Assembly: GCA_965223405.1 (NCBI GenBank)
Contig: CBDCWO010000006.1
Location: 3,224,001-3,288,000 of the forward strand
From: CBDCWO01 sp965223405
GTDB taxonomy: Bacteria; Bacteroidota; Bacteroidia; Chitinophagales; Saprospiraceae
Direction of reading: 5' to 3'
DNA: 64,000 bases
Part shown: positions 1 to 8,810 of the stretch, piece by piece
Position numbering within the stretch: position 1 is the stretch's first letter
Layout of the letters: every line of letters begins with the position of its first letter
Made by a program: the position numbers and the translations under genes
The notes under the pieces: generated by a model
Database searches by the model: none
Told to the model about the DNA's origin: nothing
What the model saw: only the letters and a program-made list of their open reading frames with translations

Positions 1-1928
1 TGGCTAATAGTGGTCAGGGAAATTACCAACTGGATAAATCCCGAAGTGCCATTTACCTGGAACGAACTAAAAACTTCCCTAAAAACTCCGAATTTGAAAG
101 TATTTTGACTTTTACCGGTATTCCTAAAGGTGGATTGATCCGTTCAGTAGTTCCTGACCCATCGGCGGTTACCGTCAGACAACATCACTCTTTCATTCAA
201 TTGCCGGATGATGGGTATCGACCACGTAGGTTTGATGCCCGATCGGGATTCAACAGTTTGTCTTTTTATGATTATGCCACCCCAATTCATGAGCCTCTGG
301 TGAAAAGATGGATCACACGGCACCGGTTACAAAAGAAGAATCCCCAAGCTCGTCGTTCAGAAGCCGTCGAACCTATTGTATATTACTTGGATCCAGGTTG
401 TCCTGAACCGGTAAAAAGTGCATTATTAGAAGGGGCCAGGTGGTGGAATCAAGCTTTTGAGGCTGCCGGTTATATCGATGCATTTCAAGTGAAGGTTCTT
501 CCGGCAAATGCTGATCCCCTGGATGTACGCTATAATGTGATCCAATGGGTGCACCGTTCTACCCGGGGATGGTCGTATGGCACTTCGGTGGTAGATCCTC
601 GGACTGGTGAAATTATTAAAGGCCATGTATCATTAGGTAGTCTGAGAGTAAGACAGGATTTTTTAATAGCTCAAGGGCTGGCCGCTCCATATGGAAAAGA
701 TCAGGACAATCATAACTTGATGTCTGAATTGGCATTGACGAGGCTGAGGCAGTTATCTGCTCATGAAGTTGGGCATACGTTGGGTTTGGCTCACAATTTT
801 GCGGCCAGCTACAATCAGCGCGCATCAGTAATGGATTATCCCCATCCCATGGTGACCCTAGACCAGTCCGAACAGTTTGATTTTTCCCAAGCCTATGATA
901 CAGGTATTGGCGAATGGGATAAACGTACCATATTATATGGTTATCAGGACTTTCAGGATAAGGCCAACGAGGACCAAGAACTAACTAGTATCCTGACCGA
1001 AAACAAAAAAATGGGACTATTATACATTTCCGACCGGGATGCCAGGCCGGCTTCAGGTGCCCATCCATATGGCCATTTATGGGACAACGGCTCTTCCCCA
1101 GTGTCAGAGCTCAAGCGGATTATTGCTGTGAGAAAGAAAGCATTGTCAAGTTTTGGGTTAGATAATATCAGGAATAATCAACCCTTGGCTCTTTTAGAAA
1201 ATATTTTAGTACCGGTATATCTTGCCCACCGCTACCAAGTAGATGCCTGTAGCAAGATGATTGGAGGAGTTCATTATGAATATGCCGTAAAAGAGGAAGA
1301 TTCCCCAAAGACGGATATCGTTTCTCTTGATTTGCAACAGCAGGCTTTGCAGGCTATTTTGACCACCCTCGAACCATCCTTTTTGGAAATACCTGAACAT
1401 ATAATAGAATATCTGCACCCCATTCCGAGCGGGTATCAAAGGGATCGGGAGTTGTTTAAGATTTACACCGGTATAACCTTTGATCCTTTGGGTGCAGCAG
1501 AAAGTTCGGCACAGCACAGCTTGTCTTTCTTGCTAAATGGGTCCAGGTTAACCAGAATAATAGAACAAAATGCCAGGAATTCAGAGCATTGGTCTTTACG
1601 TGAATATCTGGACCGGATTGGAGAGCATACCGGCCAGTTTATTCATGAACCTGGCCTCTATGGACAAATTGGGAAGATTGTCGATAAACTATACATTCAT
1701 CATTTGCTGAATTTGGCCGGCGATTCTCAAATTTTTGCCCAGGTAAGAGCAGAGGCCCTCAACTATTTATTAGATCGTAAACAAGATATTGAATCCAACC
1801 GTACACCACATAATGTCTATATCGCATTCCAGATCGACCAATTTTTAAAAGATCCTTCCGGTTATAAGGTACCTCCGGCAAAATCCCTACCCGATGGTTC
1901 GCCTATCGGGTGTGATGGCGGAGAGTAA
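1..1928 (+). CDS. Zinc-dependent metalloprotease (DUF5117/DUF4953 type), 5' end outside window
   Basis: The reading frame is open from base 3, so the N-terminus lies upstream; about 641 codons are present. The metzincin-type zinc motif HEVGHTLGLAH is encoded near 759-791 and is followed about 14 residues later by a Met-turn-like SVMDYP. Both are typical of the large secreted metalloproteases of Bacteroidota and relatives with DUF5117 and DUF4953 domains; the part seen is the catalytic DUF4953-like half. These proteins are usually exported and thought to degrade extracellular or periplasmic proteins; the substrate is unknown. The first in-frame start-like codon in the window (TTG at 105) is internal, because homologous-looking sequence continues upstream of it. 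Family assignment is fairly firm, function is inference. Confidence 0.85.
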   Translation, partial: ANSGQGNYQLDKSRSAIYLERTKNFPKNSEFESILTFTGIPKGGLIRSVVPDPSAVTVRQHHSFIQLPDDGYRPRRFDARSGFNSLSFYDYATPIHEPLVKRWITRHRLQKKNPQARRSEAVEPIVYYLDPGCPEPVKSALLEGARWWNQAFEAAGYIDAFQVKVLPANADPLDVRYNVIQWVHRSTRGWSYGTSVVDPRTGEIIKGHVSLGSLRVRQDFLIAQGLAAPYGKDQDNHNLMSELALTRLRQLSAHEVGHTLGLAHNFAASYNQRASVMDYPHPMVTLDQSEQFDFSQAYDTGIGEWDKRTILYGYQDFQDKANEDQELTSILTENKKMGLLYISDRDARPASGAHPYGHLWDNGSSPVSELKRIIAVRKKALSSFGLDNIRNNQPLALLENILVPVYLAHRYQVDACSKMIGGVHYEYAVKEEDSPKTDIVSLDLQQQALQAILTTLEPSFLEIPEHIIEYLHPIPSGYQRDRELFKIYTGITFDPLGAAESSAQHSLSFLLNGSRLTRIIEQNARNSEHWSLREYLDRIGEHTGQFIHEPGLYGQIGKIVDKLYIHHLLNLAGDSQIFAQVRAEALNYLLDRKQDIESNRTPHNVYIAFQIDQFLKDPSGYKVPPAKSLPDGSPIGCDGGE

Positions 1929-2275
1929 ACATTCGTTATCGGTAATTCGACCAATGAAAAAGAACGTTAGAACTCGTTGTATTATTTCTGCATCATAATC
2001 CTAATGATTTTGACTTAAATTATACCATGGCTTGGAAAGAATTGAGGGATTATATTGTTCCGATATTTATTTCAAATTAAGGTCTAGTTTTTTGAGTAAT
2101 GGTAATAAATAAAAACAAACGAGAGGAAAATGCAATCAGCATATCAGCTACCTTATTTGGATAACCGTTGAGCATGGCCGTGTGCACTATCAAAGTTCAC
2201 TTTTTAATAAGCCGAGAGCCTGGAATTAATGAAAACTGAATTGGAAACATTAATGGGATATTTGCAACTCTTTCT
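1929..2275. other. Convergent intergenic region, no gene recognised
   Basis: A 347-bp AT-rich gap between the metalloprotease end and the radA end. I see no convincing reading frame, tRNA or strong terminator hairpin. A short segment near 1944-1956 (TTCGACCAATGA) resembles part of the terminal repeat of the MITE found at 7742, but no partner end is visible, so this may be chance. Confidence 0.4.
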
Positions 2276-3652
2276 TTAATCCAATTTAGGTGTAGGTTGC
2301 AGATCCATCAATACATCATAAAGTTGGTTTATCTTAGTCAGTGGGAGGATTTCAATTTGATCATTTTCTCGGTGGATATTCCGGTAGTTGTATTCCGAAA
2401 TGATGATTTGATCAAATCCCAATCTTTGCGCCTCTTGAACCCTCTGCTCGATGCGATTGACGGCTCTGACTTCTCCGGTAAGGCCGATTTCGGCTGTAAA
2501 TGCCATCTTTGATGAGATCGGAAAATCTTCTAAGGATGAAATCAAAGCCGCTGCCACCGCCAGATCTATGGCAGGATCCTGTACCCGGAGGCCCCCAGCA
2601 ATGTTGAGAAATACATCTTGGGATCCAAAATGGAATCCACAACGCTTTTCCAGTACAGCTAATAACATATTTAGTCTGCGCAAATCCCATCCGGTCGAGG
2701 ATCGCTGCGGTGTTCCGTATACCGCGGGAGTTACCAAAGCCTGGGTCTCGATGAAAAGCGGACGCATTCCTTCAATGGCCGCAGCAACCGACGATCCGCT
2801 TAAAGTTTCTTGCGACTGGGTGAGTAAGAGTTGCGATGGATTGGTAACTTGATTCATCCCGGATTCCGACATTTCATAAATGCCCAATTCCTCGGTAGAT
2901 CCGAATCGATTTTTTATGGATCGCAGCATCCGGTAATTATTATGCGAGTCCCCTTCGAATTGTAACACCACATCTACCATGTGTTCCAATATTTTTGGAC
3001 CTGCAATAGTACCTTCTTTGGTGATGTGCCCAATAATCAAGATCGCCAGAGCATTACTTTTGGCATATTGGATCAATTCTCCTGTACATTCGCGAATTTG
3101 AGCAATACTCCCCGGAGTAGATTCGACCAGATCTGATGTAAGGGTTTGGATGGAATCGATAATTAAGAATTCAGGTTTTAAATTTTGAACAATTTTCAAT
3201 ACTTCCTGAAGTCTCGTTTCAGCCAGGAAATAACATTTATCAGACGTTTTATTTAACCTATCCGCTCTTAACTTTATTTGTTGCAAACTCTCTTCTCCAG
3301 ATAGATATAATACCCTTTTATCAGAATCTAATGCCATTTGTAGTAATAGGGTCGATTTTCCAATTCCCGGATGACCACCTAGCAGAATTACAGATCCGGG
3401 TACAATACCGCCACCCAATACCCGGGTCAGTTCCTGATCTGAAATTTGCATTCTTGGCTCCGGGTGATTTTCTATTTCTGTAATTTGATAAGGAATTGCA
3501 GGGGAGTTTCCCTGAATCGATTTTTTACCGGATTTAGTTACAATTTGTTCTTGGAATGAGTTCCAACTACCACAAACATGGCATTTTCCAAGCCATTTCG
3601 ATGATCTTAATCCACATTGCGTGCAGAAATAAACTTTTTTTGCTTTCTTCAT
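2276..3652 (-). CDS. radA: DNA repair protein RadA/Sms
   Basis: RadA is a RecA-family ATPase and helicase that promotes branch migration of recombination intermediates. The 458-residue product has the full family layout: an N-terminal C4 zinc finger (CTQCG...CHVCG, residues 10-28), Walker A GGHPGIGKST near residue 92, the RadA-specific KNRFG motif near residue 250, and a C-terminal Lon-protease-like domain ending in a typical LPLTKI-type tail. Length and start (ATG at 3652) fit the family. It is convergent with the metalloprotease and divergent from the small membrane protein gene at 4049. No anomaly seen. Confidence 0.97.
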   Translation of the reverse strand: MKKAKKVYFCTQCGLRSSKWLGKCHVCGSWNSFQEQIVTKSGKKSIQGNSPAIPYQITEIENHPEPRMQISDQELTRVLGGGIVPGSVILLGGHPGIGKSTLLLQMALDSDKRVLYLSGEESLQQIKLRADRLNKTSDKCYFLAETRLQEVLKIVQNLKPEFLIIDSIQTLTSDLVESTPGSIAQIRECTGELIQYAKSNALAILIIGHITKEGTIAGPKILEHMVDVVLQFEGDSHNNYRMLRSIKNRFGSTEELGIYEMSESGMNQVTNPSQLLLTQSQETLSGSSVAAAIEGMRPLFIETQALVTPAVYGTPQRSSTGWDLRRLNMLLAVLEKRCGFHFGSQDVFLNIAGGLRVQDPAIDLAVAAALISSLEDFPISSKMAFTAEIGLTGEVRAVNRIEQRVQEAQRLGFDQIIISEYNYRNIHRENDQIEILPLTKINQLYDVLMDLQPTPKLD

Positions 3653-3913
3653 GCTTGATTTCGAAAAATTTTGTTACGACAATTTTCGATTTGATGTAGT
3701 TCTATGAGAAAACTATGTATCTACATACCAGATTTCTTCTGAGTCCCACAGAAATATAGAAATTATTTCGTCAAAAAATGTGACCCATGAAAAGAATTGT
3801 CGTCTTATGAATAGAAATAAATAGAGAGAAAAAGTTCTCTTTATTTAAAATATAACCTAAATATTTTTAGGATTTAAAAGTAGATTGTTTTCAATTGGTT
3901 TTTTGGGGTTATG

Positions 3914-3957
3914 CAGGGTGCTCCGGTCCTTTCCGGCAGTGCCCTGTTTTTTTTCTG
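3914..3957 (+). terminator. Strong intrinsic-terminator-like hairpin with T8 tail
   Basis: A GC-rich hairpin (left arm CAGGGTGCTCCGG, loop TCCTTT, right arm CCGGCAGTGCCCTG) pairs over most of its length with two G-U wobbles and one bulge, and is followed directly by eight T on the plus strand. It lies downstream of the divergent radA start, where no plus-strand gene is evident, so either a short RNA is terminated here or it is a leader attenuator for the next gene. Confidence 0.6.
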
Positions 3958-4048
3958 CACCTTTTTCTGCTCCGGATTAAATTTTAGCACGATAATTGAC
4001 GTTACAGTATTATCAATTAAGATTTCATTACTATTAAGATTTACTTTT

Positions 4049-4417
4049 TTGGCACAGTTTAAATGGACATATGTAGATGATGTAGGCAAACATTTTAATG
4101 TCGGATTATTCCACGGAGCCAAAACAGGACATTTGATGGTATACTGCAATGGCAAAGTAGTCGTCATAGATTTTCATGTATTAAAGACAAAGACGTATAC
4201 CTTTTTTATCGAGGATGAACTTTGCAACCTTACCGTAGAAAGAAAAGAAGATCAATGGTATTATGGATTGGAAATCGATCAGGAGACAGAAACCCCTCGT
4301 AATATTATTCGTAAAAAGATGTTGCGAGAAAATTTGATCACTTCCATCATTATAATGGCGATTCTAATCCTAACTATAAGTGCTGTATCCATCTTTCTGA
4401 CTATTTTTAGTCAGTAA
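4049..4417 (+). CDS. Small conserved-looking protein with C-terminal membrane anchor, unknown function
   Basis: About 122 residues if translation starts at the TTG at 4049. The frame stays open upstream to 3911, but that extension runs through the terminator-like hairpin and is therefore unlikely to be coding. The N-terminal part (FKWTYVDDVGKHFNVGLFHG, then TGHLMVYCNGKVVVIDF) looks like a small beta-rich cytoplasmic domain. The last 30 residues (LITSIIIMAILILTISAVSIF) form one transmembrane helix, suggesting a tail-anchored protein facing the cytoplasm. I believe similar proteins occur in other Saprospiria but cannot name a family. The start codon is uncertain because no ATG is available. Confidence 0.6.
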   Translation: MAQFKWTYVDDVGKHFNVGLFHGAKTGHLMVYCNGKVVVIDFHVLKTKTYTFFIEDELCNLTVERKEDQWYYGLEIDQETETPRNIIRKKMLRENLITSIIIMAILILTISAVSIFLTIFSQ

Positions 4418-4595
4418 CAAGCCCCCGCAAAGCGATTCTATCAAGCCTTATTCCCTTTGGCAAAATCGTTCAAACCTGAACAAATGAGCTGTTCTGAATC
4501 CTCAAGGATCTCGTGATTTCATCTACCAATGAGCTGATAATAGGAGCCTGCGCAAAGGATTTATCCGGTTAATTAACTAAATTTGATTTTTGAAT

Positions 4596-4610
4596 GATCG
4601 AACTCAGGTT
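4596..4610. repeat. Isolated MITE-end-like sequence
   Basis: The 15-mer GATCGAACTCAGGTT repeats the right end of the 231-bp MITE at 7742-7972 (GGTCGAACTCAGGTT) with one mismatch. It lies just upstream of scpB. No opposite end is visible nearby. It may be a relict of a decayed copy. Confidence 0.4.
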
Positions 4611-4626
4611 AACAAATTGATCCGCT

Positions 4627-5223
4627 GTGGATAATCTAAGCAGGCATATAGAAAGTTTAATTTTTGTTTCAGAAGACCCCATTACTTTAAAGGAAGTAAT
4701 GTCTTGTTTAAAGATGACCTATGAACATCAATTCACCAAACAGGAAATTCTTCAAGCTATAGAAAACCTAATCAAAGAATATAGGGAGTCGGATCGGGCG
4801 TTTGAAATCGTTGAAATCAATCAGGGGTATCAATTCTTAACAAAAGGTGCCTATTTCCAAACGGTCAGCTCATATCTCAAACTAAATAACCGAAGTAAAT
4901 TGTCAAAAGCCGCTCTTGAAACTTTAGCGATTGTAGCATACAAACAACCTGTTCCGAAAACAGAGGTGGAAAAAATCAGAGGTGTAAACTGTGATTATAC
5001 CATTCAAAAACTTTTGGAGAAAGAACTTGTTGAAATACTTGGAAGAGGGGATGGGCCAGGAAGGCCATTAATCTATGCCACCAGTAGTAAGTTTATGAAA
5101 TACTTTGGATTAAATAGTATCAAAGATCTACCACAGCCCAAAGACTTTAAAGTACCTGAATCGGAAATTGGAGAAGTAGCTCCTATCGAAGAAAACATAG
5201 AAAATGAATCACAAAACAACTGA
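4627..5223 (+). CDS. scpB: Segregation and condensation protein B
   Basis: ScpB is the winged-helix kleisin-interacting subunit of the SMC-ScpA-ScpB condensin that compacts and segregates the chromosome. The 198-residue product carries the two winged-helix domains: the N-terminal one begins HIESLIFVSEDPITLKEV, and the second contains the family hallmark KAALETLAIVAYKQPV followed by EKIRGVNCDYTIQKLLEK. It starts with GTG at 4627. The acidic C-terminal tail overlaps the next gene by 20 bp, so the two are probably cotranscribed. scpA is not in the window. Confidence 0.95.
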   Translation: MDNLSRHIESLIFVSEDPITLKEVMSCLKMTYEHQFTKQEILQAIENLIKEYRESDRAFEIVEINQGYQFLTKGAYFQTVSSYLKLNNRSKLSKAALETLAIVAYKQPVPKTEVEKIRGVNCDYTIQKLLEKELVEILGRGDGPGRPLIYATSSKFMKYFGLNSIKDLPQPKDFKVPESEIGEVAPIEENIENESQNN

Positions 5224-5746
5224 TGTGGATGACAAGCCACTGATTAATAGGGTGGCCAACAGTGGCCTGATAACTCTTAACCTTGAGGACTTTTTTCCCG
5301 AAATGCCTATGATTTTTGACATTAAGGATTATCTGTTCCAAGGACTCATCTTGAAAGAAAAAGAGTTCAGGAAAATATTGAAAACCTATGATTGGACTCA
5401 ATATGAAAGCAAAGCTCTAATTATTACCTGTAGTACGGATGCAATCATTCCGGTATGGGCGTACATGTTAATCACTTCTTATGCCAAGCCATACGCTTCG
5501 GAAATATTTGTGGGTGAAGAATCTTCCTTTTTTGCTGAAAAAATGAAGTCAAAAATCCAAGAAATTGATACTTCTCACTATGACGAAAAGAGAATTGTGA
5601 TCAAAGGATGCAGTAAAAAACCGGTACCTCCAGCAGCCTATGCAGAGCTTACCAGGATACTAATTCCATATGCCCAAAGCATCATGTATGGCGAACCATG
5701 TTCTACCGTACCTATCTTCAAACGGCCCCGCCGAATTGTTAAATAA
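5204..5746 (+). CDS. DUF2480 family protein
   Basis: A 180-residue soluble protein that matches my recollection of the Bacteroidota-specific DUF2480 family: KPLINRVANSGLITLNLEDF at the N-terminus, the central segment ALIITCSTDAIIPVWAYM, and the C-terminal VIKGCSKKPVPPAAYAEL. The function of the family is not known. The start codon lies within the end of scpB, and co-occurrence with a chromosome-segregation gene suggests translational coupling but gives no direct clue to its role. Confidence 0.88.
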   Translation: MNHKTTDVDDKPLINRVANSGLITLNLEDFFPEMPMIFDIKDYLFQGLILKEKEFRKILKTYDWTQYESKALIITCSTDAIIPVWAYMLITSYAKPYASEIFVGEESSFFAEKMKSKIQEIDTSHYDEKRIVIKGCSKKPVPPAAYAELTRILIPYAQSIMYGEPCSTVPIFKRPRRIVK

Positions 5747-5802
5747 TTACATATCTGGCTGATTTTCTTTAATTTTAGGGATTACAACAAAATTTTCCAA
5801 TC

Positions 5803-6726
5803 ATGAAATCCCTAAAATACTTCTCGGCAATAGGCACCTTTATCGTAGTCTTGATGGTTTTCGTTTCGTATACCGGCACCCTGGATTCTGATCCCTCTGA
5901 GTCCAAAACGGATCCTGTAGAAACAGATCGTTTACCTCAAATCATAAGAAGTGTAAATCTGGATAAAGTTTATGAATTTGCCGGTGAACAAGTTCCAATG
6001 GATAACTTTGATGTCGTTGAACGACTGGACCGGGAATTGTTAGTTAATTCTTATTGGCATTCCAGTACTGCATTGAATATCAAGAACAGCAGTAGATATT
6101 TCCCAGTGATTGAAGCCATATTGGCAGAAGAAGGGGTGCCTGATGATTTTAAGTATTTGGCGGTAATTGAAAGCAATTTGCGAAATGCCTCTTCACCGGC
6201 CGGCGCCAAAGGCATATGGCAGTTTATGAAAAGTTCCGGTCAGTATTACGGATTGGAAATAAATGGGGAGGTGGATGAACGATACCATTTGGAAAAATCA
6301 ACTAAAGCTGCTTGCAAACATCTTAAAGATAGTTATAATCGCTTTAAGTCCTGGTCATTGGCTGCTGCAGCCTATAATATGGGAGATACTCGACTCCGAA
6401 AAGAACTGGAATATCAAAAAGAAAAAAGTTACTACAACTTAAACTTAAGTGAAGAGACCATGCGATATTTATTCAGGATACTGGCAGTTAAAGAAATTAT
6501 TTCCGATCCGGAGGCTTTTGGCTTTGAAATTACCTCTGATGAAAAATATAAACCGATGGATGATTACCGGATTCTGGAAGTAACTACCGGAATTTCAAAC
6601 CTGGGGGCCTTTGCTAAAGAAAACGGCACTACCTATCGTATGTTGAAATTATATAACCCTTGGTTAAGGACGTATCGACTTTCCAACAAATCAGGAAAAA
6701 GATACGAAATCAAAATTCCGAATTAA
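5803..6726 (+). CDS. Membrane-bound lytic murein transglycosylase (SLT domain plus LysM-like tail)
   Basis: This cleaves peptidoglycan between MurNAc and GlcNAc. The 307-residue protein has an N-terminal hydrophobic segment (FSAIGTFIVVLMVFVSYTG) that can act as a signal anchor. A Goose-type SLT domain follows, with the catalytic Glu in LAVIESNLRNASSPAGAKG and the downstream hallmarks GIWQFM and AAAAYNMG. The C-terminal segment (TTGISNLGAFAKENGTTY...LYNP) resembles a LysM peptidoglycan-binding motif. This is the MltD-like arrangement common in Bacteroidota. It lies 56 bp after the DUF2480 gene on the same strand. Confidence 0.92.
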   Translation: MKSLKYFSAIGTFIVVLMVFVSYTGTLDSDPSESKTDPVETDRLPQIIRSVNLDKVYEFAGEQVPMDNFDVVERLDRELLVNSYWHSSTALNIKNSSRYFPVIEAILAEEGVPDDFKYLAVIESNLRNASSPAGAKGIWQFMKSSGQYYGLEINGEVDERYHLEKSTKAACKHLKDSYNRFKSWSLAAAAYNMGDTRLRKELEYQKEKSYYNLNLSEETMRYLFRILAVKEIISDPEAFGFEITSDEKYKPMDDYRILEVTTGISNLGAFAKENGTTYRMLKLYNPWLRTYRLSNKSGKRYEIKIPN

Positions 6727-6749
6727 ACTATAAATGAATTGTAAATAAT

Positions 6750-6757
6750 TATCTTTG
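6750..6757 (+). promoter_or_regulatory. Bacteroidota -7 box
   Basis: TATCTTTG matches the TAnnTTTG -7 consensus of the Bacteroidota primary sigma factor exactly and lies 68 bp upstream of the ATG at 6825. No clear -33 TTTG is visible at the expected spacing, so this is a candidate only. Confidence 0.35.
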
Positions 6758-6824
6758 GGGCATTATTACCCAAGGAGCCCGGAAGCATTCCTCAGCAATA
6801 TTATTCACATGATCCTTGAACATT

Positions 6825-7733
6825 ATGAAGACCTCCATTTTGCTTCTGCTGTTTTGCCTTACTATTCGGGGTTTTAGTCAAATCTCAAATTGCACAACCG
6901 ATCAGGTGGCCCCAGATATTCAATGCTATCAGGGGACCGCTGTAATAGTAATTAATGAAGTCGGTGCCAAAATGATTAGGGCCAAAGACTTTGACGCCGG
7001 AACTACCGACAATTGTACAGATTCTGACTCACTCCTATTTTCATTTGATGCAGAAGGCGTTGTTTTGAGCAAGACTTTGACAAAAGCTGATGTAGGTGAA
7101 TTTCTTTGGGATTTTTATGCCCAGGATCAGGCCGGTAATGTCAATTCCTGTAAATTGAAGGTAAAAATTGTTGAGAATCCACCCACCAATCAAGATACCA
7201 GTAAGCTCGATCTGAAAGGTGCGGTAACCTGTGGTGATGGTATTTTTCATCACAAACCCTATCAATTTAAAGTTAGGGTCATGGACCGCAACGGAAACTT
7301 TCAAAGAGAAATTTATCCTCCATTGATTACCATTCACGCTGTAAATGCCAATTATGGTCTTGATCTTACGAAATTCGATATCAATCCGGAGCATGAGCTA
7401 TTGATTCAGCCGGTATCCTTGGCAACTGATTTTTTTAATGGTGTTTCGACTTTAGATATCGTCCATATAATCAAACACATCCTGGGATTTACTGAGTTTC
7501 CAGCTGATTCGATCAGACAATTGATCGCGGCAGATGTAAATCAGGATGGACGCATTTCTGCTCTCGATGTAGCTATCTTACGCAGGACCTTATTGGGCCT
7601 ACATGACCAGTTACCACCGAGTTATGTGTTTTATCCCGAAGAAGTCACCCTGAGGATGTCAGAATTGCCATACCACAAACTGGATTTCCTGGCTATCAAA
7701 GTGGGTAATGTAAGTAGTGTCAATTGCAAATAA
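6825..7733 (+). CDS. Secreted dockerin-like domain protein
   Basis: A 302-residue exported protein. The N-terminus KTSILLLLFCLTIRGFSQ is a clear signal peptide. Residues from about 20 to 110 form an HYR/cadherin-like segment rich in Cys, containing DNCTDSDSLLF. Residues of about 195-270 hold two dockerin-like half repeats (NGVSTLDIVHIIKHILG and DVNQDGRISALDVAILRRTL) with calcium-loop spacing. This module is frequent in large surface proteins of Saprospiria, where it is commonly followed by an AIKxGDVN-like end; here the protein stops at LAIKVGNVSSVNC. It may be a small surface or matrix protein. The chosen start is ATG 6825 because the upstream TTG at 6816 adds nothing to the signal peptide. 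Confidence 0.75.
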   Translation: MKTSILLLLFCLTIRGFSQISNCTTDQVAPDIQCYQGTAVIVINEVGAKMIRAKDFDAGTTDNCTDSDSLLFSFDAEGVVLSKTLTKADVGEFLWDFYAQDQAGNVNSCKLKVKIVENPPTNQDTSKLDLKGAVTCGDGIFHHKPYQFKVRVMDRNGNFQREIYPPLITIHAVNANYGLDLTKFDINPEHELLIQPVSLATDFFNGVSTLDIVHIIKHILGFTEFPADSIRQLIAADVNQDGRISALDVAILRRTLLGLHDQLPPSYVFYPEEVTLRMSELPYHKLDFLAIKVGNVSSVNCK

Positions 7734-7741
7734 ATACTATT

Positions 7742-7972
7742 AACCTGAGTTCGACCAATGATTTGATCACAGAAGTCATTGAAATAGTGAGATTTAGACA
7801 AGAAAAATGCAGTAATAGCAGCGCTATTTGCAAGGCTTTTATTGGCTAAAGATTGCTGTTTCAATGGCTTTAACCTTAAAAATCAGTTAATAATCAAAAG
7901 ATCAACTAATTTGAATTTATAAATATATGACTATCAGCTTACTGTGAATAAATGATTGGTCGAACTCAGGTT
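7742..7972. mobile_element. 231-bp MITE-like element, copy 1
   Basis: The element begins AACCTGAGTTCGACCAAT and ends with its inverted complement ATTGGTCGAACTCAGGTT. The terminal inverted repeats are 23 bp with one mismatch. It is flanked on both sides by the trinucleotide ATT (7739-7741 and 7973-7975), consistent with a 3-bp target duplication. The same 231-bp sequence recurs at 48705-48935 with only one base difference. There is no transposase; a minus-strand frame of about 40 codons (KQQSLANKSLANSAAITAFF) runs toward one end and could be a relict of a parent gene. It is non-autonomous and recently mobile. Confidence 0.88.
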
Positions 7973-7995
7973 ATTATCTCTATAATAGTACAATA

Positions 7996-8688
7996 TCAGG
8001 AAGATGCCTGGGTAATCTGAAAATTGAAATTGCCATGTTGAAATTTTGCATATAACCGAACCCACAGCGGTAGAAGCATCTCAGTACCTCTTGCGGTCGT
8101 GATATCCCCTAAATCAATGATTTGGTCAGGGCGCCACCCCATGGATTCTAATAAGTTACTTACTAATTTCTTTGCTTTTTCATCATTACCACTGAGCATG
8201 ACATGATGAGATCCGGGCACAGATGCCGGATTTACCATGATATTGCAGTTCATGGTGTTCAGCGTTTTTACCACCTTGAGAGCCGGAAATTTTGTTTGAA
8301 TTTGCTCTCCTAAGGAATCGGAATTACAGACACTTAAGGTAGGTGGAAATCCACTGGAGAAATCCAATGGATTGGTAATATCGACTAAGATTTTATCCTT
8401 TTGCAAAGCCATGCCCGATCGCTCCAGAATTTCCAATGCATGAATTCCTTTGGAGCAGTTAAAAATTACCTTGGCATAGTTTAGCGCCTCTGAAAATGTA
8501 GCCAGCTTGATCTGCTTCTGTTCTGCATACCAGACTTTAAAGGGAGGATTTCCGAAAGCATCTTTTGTATCTCTGCTTAAAGTGATGTCGACATCACGAG
8601 TGCCAATCATCACATCATAGCCTATTGCATTGAGTTTTTCAGCAATGGTTTTTCCGACAATTCCGGTTCCTATAATACTTATTTTCAT
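7996..8688 (-). CDS. NADPH-dependent F420 reductase-like / dinucleotide-binding oxidoreductase
   Basis: The 230-residue product opens with a Rossmann fold (KISIIGTGIVGKTIAEKL) and a TRD segment that would contact the NADP phosphate (IGTRDVD). It continues through the conserved LVDITNPLDFSSGFPP and VVKTLNTMNCNIMVNP blocks of the NpdG/F420-dependent NADP reductase-like family (PF03807). Many such proteins in organisms without F420 have unknown substrates, so only a reductase fold is claimed. ATG 8688 is preferred over a GTG 18 bp upstream. It lies next to the MITE at 7742. Confidence 0.82.
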   Translation of the reverse strand: MKISIIGTGIVGKTIAEKLNAIGYDVMIGTRDVDITLSRDTKDAFGNPPFKVWYAEQKQIKLATFSEALNYAKVIFNCSKGIHALEILERSGMALQKDKILVDITNPLDFSSGFPPTLSVCNSDSLGEQIQTKFPALKVVKTLNTMNCNIMVNPASVPGSHHVMLSGNDEKAKKLVSNLLESMGWRPDQIIDLGDITTARGTEMLLPLWVRLYAKFQHGNFNFQITQASS

Positions 8689-8810
8689 GCGAATGTTTTT
8701 TATCACCTGGTTGAAAGAGTATACAAAATAGCAGTAAATATCAACAATATTCCAAGAATGACTGTCATTCGTATCGAAGAGAGCTGTAAAGTATTTTTAC
8801 GTAGGAGGTC

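Noticed and set aside
3911..4048. N-terminal extension of the small membrane protein
   Set aside because: The extension would translate a strong terminator hairpin and its T run (PheX3), so it is unlikely to be coding.
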